DNA from: CAVYGM01 sp963768025
GTDB taxonomy: Bacteria; Bacteroidota; Bacteroidia; Cytophagales; Spirosomataceae
Length of the DNA stretch: 22,564 nucleotides
Reading direction: 5' to 3'
NCBI GenBank assembly: GCA_963768025.1
Contig: CAVYGM010000040.1
Coordinates: 1 to 22,564, forward strand
The notes below the pieces were generated by a model, which worked only from the letters and a program-made list of their open reading frames with translations, ran no database searches and was not told where the DNA came from. Made by a program: the position numbers and the translations under genes. Below, piece by piece: positions 18,313-22,564 of the stretch (within the stretch, counting starts at the first letter, position 1; the number at the start of each line of letters is the position of its first letter).

Positions 18313-19598
18313 AAAACCGGACTATTGAAATTGATATTTTCAGATTGTTTTTCAATGTTAAAATTCAAAATCCTGTGACCGGATTTGGCATAATAAATCA
18401 GATAAGCATAACAGATGACAGGAATAATAAAGGCTGGTTTAATTCCGAATGAATCAGAAACCAGACCCATAAGTGGCGGAATTACCGCACCGCCGACGAT
18501 GCTCATAATGATCAGCGAAGAACCCGTTTTGGTGTGGATACCAAGATCTTTAATGCTGAGCGTGAAAAGAATCGGATACATGACCGAGGTAAAAAGACCG
18601 ATCAGAGAAATTGAATAAATGGAAATGTAGCCCGTATTTGATATTGAAATTAAAATCAGGGCTATCGCAGTAAGTGAGCAAATCGCAAGCATTTTTGCCG
18701 GGTTCAAACTGCGAAGCCAGTAAGCGCCTGCCAGTCTGCCTATCAAAACCAACGCCATATAAAAAGTAATGAATAAAGCTGCATTCTGTTCAGTCAGTCC
18801 AATAATTCCTGATGCTTTTGCATAACGTATCATGAAACTTACGATACCAACTTCTGCTCCGAGATAACAAAAAACTCCCAGGGCACCGAGAACGGTATGT
18901 CTGAATTTGAACACCGATTTTAGACTGCCAGCCGTTTCGTCACCTTGCTCTATTTTTGGAAGATTGATAAAATAAAGCATCAGTCCGATTACCACAAAGA
19001 GGCAGCCCAGACTCAAATAAGGAGTTTTGACAAGCTGCGCTTCTGAATCAAGATATTGATTTAATTCAACCGGATTAAACTGAGCAATTTTTGACGGAGA
19101 AACTTCGGTAGCATGAAGTAAAAATCGGCTACCAATAAATGGTCCGATCGTTGCGCCAACAGAACCCACCGCCGAAGCCAGACTTAATCTGCTTGATGCC
19201 CGATCCGGATCTCCAAGTATAGAGATGTATGGCGTTGCAGTAACTTCCAGAAATGTAAAACCTGCGGCCATGATAAAAAGCGCACCCAGGAAAAGTGGAT
19301 AATAACGGGTCTCGGCAGCCGGGAAAAATAGAAAAGCACCAGCCGCAGCTGTTAACAAACCGGTGACCATTCCAGTCTTGTAGCCATATTTACTTATAAA
19401 TTTCCCAACCGGAAGCGCCAGTAGGAAGTAACCTCCAAAAAATGCAGACTGCACAAGAGAAGACTGAAAGTCGGTTAACTGACAGGCTCTTTTCAGATGC
19501 GGAATTAATATATCATTGATGTTACGGCTCAGGTTCCAGATCAGCATCAGGCTCATCACAACCAGCAAAGGAACAACCACGGTGTTTTTATTTTTCAT
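18309..19598 (-). CDS. fucP: L-fucose:H+ symporter, major facilitator superfamily
   Basis: An intact 429-residue protein of the FucP family with about 12 hydrophobic membrane segments. It imports L-fucose with a proton across the inner membrane. Residues known to matter in E. coli FucP are present: Asp in NINDILIPHL (Asp46 equivalent) and Glu in FTFLEVTATPYISILGDP (Glu135 equivalent). ATG 19596-19598 overlaps the stop of the mutarotase gene by four bases (ATGA), and its own stop overlaps the GH29 start in the same way, so translation is probably coupled through all three genes. Related FucP-like proteins can carry glucose or galactose; the neighbours make L-fucose by far the best substrate. 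Confidence 0.92.
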   Translation of the reverse strand: MKNKNTVVVPLLVVMSLMLIWNLSRNINDILIPHLKRACQLTDFQSSLVQSAFFGGYFLLALPVGKFISKYGYKTGMVTGLLTAAAGAFLFFPAAETRYYPLFLGALFIMAAGFTFLEVTATPYISILGDPDRASSRLSLASAVGSVGATIGPFIGSRFLLHATEVSPSKIAQFNPVELNQYLDSEAQLVKTPYLSLGCLFVVIGLMLYFINLPKIEQGDETAGSLKSVFKFRHTVLGALGVFCYLGAEVGIVSFMIRYAKASGIIGLTEQNAALFITFYMALVLIGRLAGAYWLRSLNPAKMLAICSLTAIALILISISNTGYISIYSISLIGLFTSVMYPILFTLSIKDLGIHTKTGSSLIIMSIVGGAVIPPLMGLVSDSFGIKPAFIIPVICYAYLIYYAKSGHRILNFNIEKQSENINFNSPVL

Positions 19599-19950
19599 TG
19601 GATGTGGTCATTTAATAAGAATACCGGCGTCATCGCTGCCCAATGTTCGTCCGCTTTCGCCTCCGGAAGTTCTTTCTGAAAACTTGCCATTAACTTCGCC
19701 CACTCAGATTGTCTTGGCATTGTACCCATTTTTTCAAATGCCGTTTTCAGACTTGTATTTTTATCATAATCAACGATCATAAACAACCTTGTCCCAACCC
19801 GGTAGATCTGCATATCAACAATTCCGGATTCCCTGATTCCAACGGAATTTCAGGCCAGATTGATTTCGGCTGATGAATTTGTTCATATGCCAGAATCAGG
19901 TTCTCGTCATTAATAAGGTCCAGCGCCATGCAGGTTCTTTTTATTGACAT
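19595..19950 (-). CDS. L-fucose mutarotase (RhaM/DUF718 family), one frameshift
   Basis: About 118 residues from ATG 19948-19950: MSIKRTCMALDL, then AYEQIHQPKSIWPEIPLGI and SGIVDMQIYRVGTRLFMIVD, ending DEHWAAMTPVFLLNDHIQ. The His of QIHQ followed by IWPE and the YRVGTRLFMIVD strand are typical of the RhaM-type alpha/beta-barrel mutarotases, which interconvert sugar anomers. The L-fucose-specific branch is common in fucose catabolic clusters. The frame breaks at about 19837-19843; GGG instead of GG would give PLGIRESGIVDMQ. It lies 7 bp after the SDR gene and overlaps fucP by ATGA. It supplies the anomer required by the dehydrogenase. Choice of L-fucose over L-rhamnose rests on the neighbours. 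Confidence 0.82.
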
Positions 19951-19957
19951 GCTCTTT

Positions 19958-20727
19958 TTATTTTTTATATCCCAATTCAGCACCACCGCTTACCGGCATA
20001 ATACAACCTGTTACAAACCGCGCCGCATCCGAAATCAGAAACAGTGCTACGTCGGCGATGACATCTCCTTCCGGACAAAAACCCAGTGCATGAATATTGT
20101 CCAGATAATTTTCTATCCCGGCAGGATCCTGTCTGTTCACCTGCCCATTTCCTTAACATCGGCGTCCAGACACCAGCAGGACAAACGGCGTTGACCCGAA
20201 TTCCAAATGGTGCATAATCCAGTGCCATTGCTTTTGTAAGGCCGTTCATTCCTCCTTTGGTAGCAACATAAGCCGCGTGATTATCCTGCCCCATTTCACC
20301 GACCATACTGCTCGTATTCAGTATGCAGCCTTTTGTTTTTTTCAAAGAATTGATCCCAAATTTCGTTGTCCAGAAAACACTTTTCAGGTTGACTGAAAAC
20401 AAAATATCCCACTCATCCTCAGAAGTTTCATCAATGGGTTTGGATGGACTTGCTATTCCTGCATTGTTATGGATCGCATTTATATCGCCAAAGGTTTCAA
20501 TCGTTTTTTCAATGGAAATCTGAACATCTTTCCCCAACCGTACATCACCCAAAGCAGACAAGCAAATCCGAACCTTCAAATTCTGTTGCAAGGTCATTTA
20601 ACCCAGTTGGTCAGAATCCATCACAGCCACTTTTGCACCGGCTTTGAGATATGCTTTCACGCATTCCCGTCCGATTCCGGCAGCACCTCCTGTTAAGAAA
20701 AATCACCTTATCAGCTAGTACACTCAT
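19958..20727 (-). CDS. Short-chain dehydrogenase/reductase, probable L-fucose (or 2-keto-3-deoxy-L-fuconate) dehydrogenase, about four frameshifts
   Basis: About 256 residues from ATG 20725-20727 (MSVLADKVIFLTGGAAGIGR after correction). It has the classical SDR marks: TGGAAGIG nucleotide-binding loop, NNAG, catalytic Ser in NTSSMVGEMGQ, Y-x3-K in AAYVATKGG, and FGIRVNAVCPAGVWTPML; the C-terminus is RFVTGCIMPVSGGAELGYKK. Frame changes are at A5 20698-20702, about 20598-20603, about 20540-20550 and about 20138-20143, each repaired by one base. Between them the second frame restores LNDLATEFEGSDLLV. It is 31 bp downstream of the fuconate dehydratase gene and 7 bp before the mutarotase gene. In the non-phosphorylative fucose pathway SDR enzymes act either first (L-fucose to fuconolactone) or after the dehydratase; sequence alone does not decide which. 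Confidence 0.82.
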
Positions 20728-20758
20728 TTTAAATTTAATTCGCTGGTTTTTGATTACT

Positions 20759-21985
20759 TTAATCTTTCAGATCGCTGCTGCTTCCCGGTGTTTGCGGCAC
20801 CTGATAATAGGCTTCAACGATTTCTGCCGGATTGACAAAATACTGTTTCAAATGAGGAATATGCTCTAAAAATAAATGCTCATGATTCATCCCAATATGA
20901 TTGAAAAGTACCAGATGCTGGTGAATCTGCCCCATATCACCCACGTGCGGAACAACCGGAATTCCCATACTTTTAGACAGTAGACTAATTGTCAGAAACT
21001 CGGAAATCCCTCCTACCCTTACGGCATCCACCTGACAAAAATCCATTGCTTTTGCCTGAAGAAAGTTCTTGAAAATTATCTTATTAGGGATATGTTCGCC
21101 GGCTGCAACTTTCAATGGCGCAATGGTCCTGGCAATGGTTTGATGACCAAAAACATCATCCGGATGCGTTGGTTCTTCAATCCAGAAAGGATTTATTTCA
21201 CCCAGTCGCTGGCATATATCCAGTGCCTGCGGAACATTCCATTTCTGGTTTGCATCAACCATTATCGTGGCATTATCACCGGCAGTTTTCCGTATCAGTA
21301 AAGCCCGGCGGATATCCCTTAAAGGGTCATCGGAACCCACTTTCAACTTCAAAGCTGTGAAACCGTTATCCATCGCTTTCTTTGTATTTTCAACTATTTT
21401 TTCGTCAGAAAAATTAAACCAACCTACGGAAGTATCGTAACCTTTGTATCCCGTTATCAATACATCTTTCCTGAAATTCCGGGAAGACAGATTGTCTTTC
21501 AGCAGCGCAATGGCTTGTTCCCTGGAAAGCACTTCTTCCAGATAACTAAGGTCCAGCGTGTTGACGAGTTGTTCAGGTGTAAGATCCAGAAGTAATTTCC
21601 AAAGCGGTACCTGACGGGATTTCGCCCACAGATCGTAACACGCATTTACAACGGCGGCAAGCGCGAGTTGCACCACGCCCTTATGCGGACCAAGCCACCG
21701 GAACGAAGGCGAATCGACCATACCACGATAGACGGTTCCAAAATCAGACATGAGCTCCTCAATTTCCCGTTCGACAAGGCCAACTGAAAGATATTCAATG
21801 GCTTTACAAACCAGATCATTTCCTGCACCCAATGTAAATGCCAGACCCACTCCGGTCACATTAGCATCTGTATTCAGACAGCAAACAGCATACGCATATT
21901 GCGGCGTTGTGTGGGTTGCATCCGAGCCAACACCTTCGGCAAGGTCAAATCTTTTATCCTTTATTGTGATAGATGTAATATACAT
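20759..21985 (-). CDS. L-fuconate dehydratase, enolase superfamily
   Basis: An intact 408-residue protein. It removes water from L-fuconate to give 2-keto-3-deoxy-L-fuconate. Sequence marks of this branch of the mandelate-racemase/enolase superfamily: the long capping domain with SPSFRWLGPHKGVVQLALAA and LWKLLLDLTPEQLVNTLDL, the K-x-K catalytic lysines in TALKLKVGSDDP, metal ligands Asp in IMVDANQKW, Glu in WIEEPTHPDD and Glu in AAGEHIPN, and the catalytic His in VVPHVGDMGQ; the C-terminus YYQVPQTPGSSSDLK is typical of Bacteroidota members. It is the first gene of the minus-strand operon and has its own promoter box at 22078-22085. The gene name fucD is sometimes used. It is slightly shorter than the proteobacterial enzyme (about 440) but all active-site segments are present. 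Confidence 0.92.
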   Translation of the reverse strand: MYITSITIKDKRFDLAEGVGSDATHTTPQYAYAVCCLNTDANVTGVGLAFTLGAGNDLVCKAIEYLSVGLVEREIEELMSDFGTVYRGMVDSPSFRWLGPHKGVVQLALAAVVNACYDLWAKSRQVPLWKLLLDLTPEQLVNTLDLSYLEEVLSREQAIALLKDNLSSRNFRKDVLITGYKGYDTSVGWFNFSDEKIVENTKKAMDNGFTALKLKVGSDDPLRDIRRALLIRKTAGDNATIMVDANQKWNVPQALDICQRLGEINPFWIEEPTHPDDVFGHQTIARTIAPLKVAAGEHIPNKIIFKNFLQAKAMDFCQVDAVRVGGISEFLTISLLSKSMGIPVVPHVGDMGQIHQHLVLFNHIGMNHEHLFLEHIPHLKQYFVNPAEIVEAYYQVPQTPGSSSDLKD

Positions 21986-22077
21986 TGAACAGTAACTTGA
22001 TCTAGGTTAAAATAGGGAAGGTCTTTCAAATCAATAGTGCTCAGGTACCATATTGGTTTATTCCACTGGGTTGATTA

Positions 22078-22100
22078 CAAACATAGTACCACTTTTTATT
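22078..22100 (-). promoter_or_regulatory. Promoter / operator of the fucose operon
   Basis: On the minus strand this reads AAAAAGTGG then GTACTATGTTTG (overlapping at GT), with TATGTTTG at 22085-22078 as the Bacteroidota -7 box. It lies 93 bp before the fuconate dehydratase ATG. The last 12 bases are identical to the AraC-gene promoter, and AAAAAGTGGTA recurs at 15521-15531. Confidence 0.6.
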
Positions 22101-22564
22101 GGCCAACTGCATAATAATTGACAAGCTTGTGGCCGGAAGGATTTTTTGAGAAAATAAAAAATTGGTTTGATATTCAGTGATACAGGAGGTTTATTTAAGT
22201 TATTATCGCTCAGACGATAGGTAGCGCATACTATTGGGATATTTCTCCTTAACTGATATGTGCAAACTTACAGGAAGCGATTCTAGATTGTTAATTACAG
22301 GTTGATATTTTGTAATACCATGTTTGCGTGGACTTAAAATTAAGAAATGGAGTAGGCTGATTTCCTCTTGTCGTCGAATATGGAACTGGGTTGGGTCGAG
22401 GCAAACGTACTGGATTTCCATCGCTAAGCCATCACGCTTGGTCGTGGCCAATTCTCTCGGCTTTCTTCCATATGACCTCATTGGGTGTTTGGACTATATT
22501 TACCAGGCTCTACGCAACAAATGTCAATTGTTGGCCATTTTAATCCCCATTATCCAAATCCTCC
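22101..22564. other. Unassigned region, no recognisable gene
   Basis: About 460 bases. The longest frame (22203-22481, minus, 92 residues) resembles nothing I know and lacks codon structure; all other frames are broken. The stretch 22300-22327 is a near copy of the AraC-gene promoter at 15631-15658, and may be a promoter reading rightwards out of the window. No RNA gene was seen. Confidence 0.5.

Noticed and set aside
22203..22481. 92-residue minus-strand open frame at the right end
   Set aside because: No recognisable motif, unlike any neighbour in codon pattern, and it spans the promoter-like repeat at 22300-22327; treated as chance.
1..22564. CRISPR arrays, tRNA or rRNA genes, complete insertion sequences, prophage or anti-phage genes
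   Set aside because: No regularly spaced direct repeats, no tRNA-like clover-leaf or rRNA stretch, and no complete transposase, integrase or defence-type protein in any frame I read.

Overview
The window is typical of a glycan-degrading Bacteroidota chromosome, most likely Cytophagales (Spirosomataceae/Dyadobacter-like; this rank is inferred from protein style only). It contains two SusC/SusD outer-membrane glycan uptake pairs, SusD lipoproteins with the usual C-terminal ending, TonB boxes of the form EIVVVGYGT/EVVVVGYGT, carbohydrate-active enzymes, -7 promoter boxes of the Bacteroidota form TAnnTTTG, and little sign of Shine-Dalgarno sequences.

Layout. (1) Positions 1-5374, minus strand: an alginate-type polysaccharide utilisation locus, susC - susD - PL6 lyase, with the lyase running off the left edge. 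A LacI-type regulator (5895-6946, plus) is divergent from susC. The gap between them holds a 42-bp near-palindrome made of three AACGTT cores at a 12-bp period, which looks like its operator. (2) Positions 6947-8090: a degenerate island. A ~300-bp unit with 30-bp inverted repeats (28/30 matching) encloses the C-terminal helix-turn-helix stub of a serine recombinase. It abuts a DinB/DUF1572 gene that has lost its 5' third, followed by a cupin relic with two in-frame TAG codons. (3) Positions 8091-15274, minus: a second locus, susC - susD - GH95-like glycosidase. (4) Positions 15678-22100: an AraC-type regulator (plus), then a tightly packed minus-strand L-fucose operon read in the order L-fuconate dehydratase, SDR dehydrogenase, L-fucose mutarotase, FucP symporter, GH29 alpha-L-fucosidase with a C-terminal F5/8-type-C domain. 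(5) Positions 22101-22564: no recognisable gene.

How it works together (inference from known families): the second SusCD pair, the GH95-like enzyme and GH29 would capture a fucosylated glycan and release L-fucose. FucP imports it, the mutarotase supplies the right anomer, the SDR oxidises it, and FucD dehydrates L-fuconate in the non-phosphorylative route. A lactonase and the last steps to pyruvate and lactate are not in the window. A 12-base sequence containing a -7 box is identical upstream of the AraC gene and the fuconate dehydratase gene, suggesting shared control. In both loci a strong stem-loop lies just after susD and before the first enzyme gene.

Caveat on reading frames: nine genes (PL6, both susC, lacI, araC, GH29, mutarotase, SDR, and the DUF1572/cupin island in a different way) are interrupted. 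Nearly all breaks in the metabolic genes are single-base gains or losses, mostly in short homopolymers, with the homologous frame resuming at once; this looks more like read error than decay. The cupin, with substitutions to stop codons, and the truncated DUF1572 look like real pseudogenes. Intact long frames are both susD genes, the GH95-like gene, fucP and the fuconate dehydratase gene.
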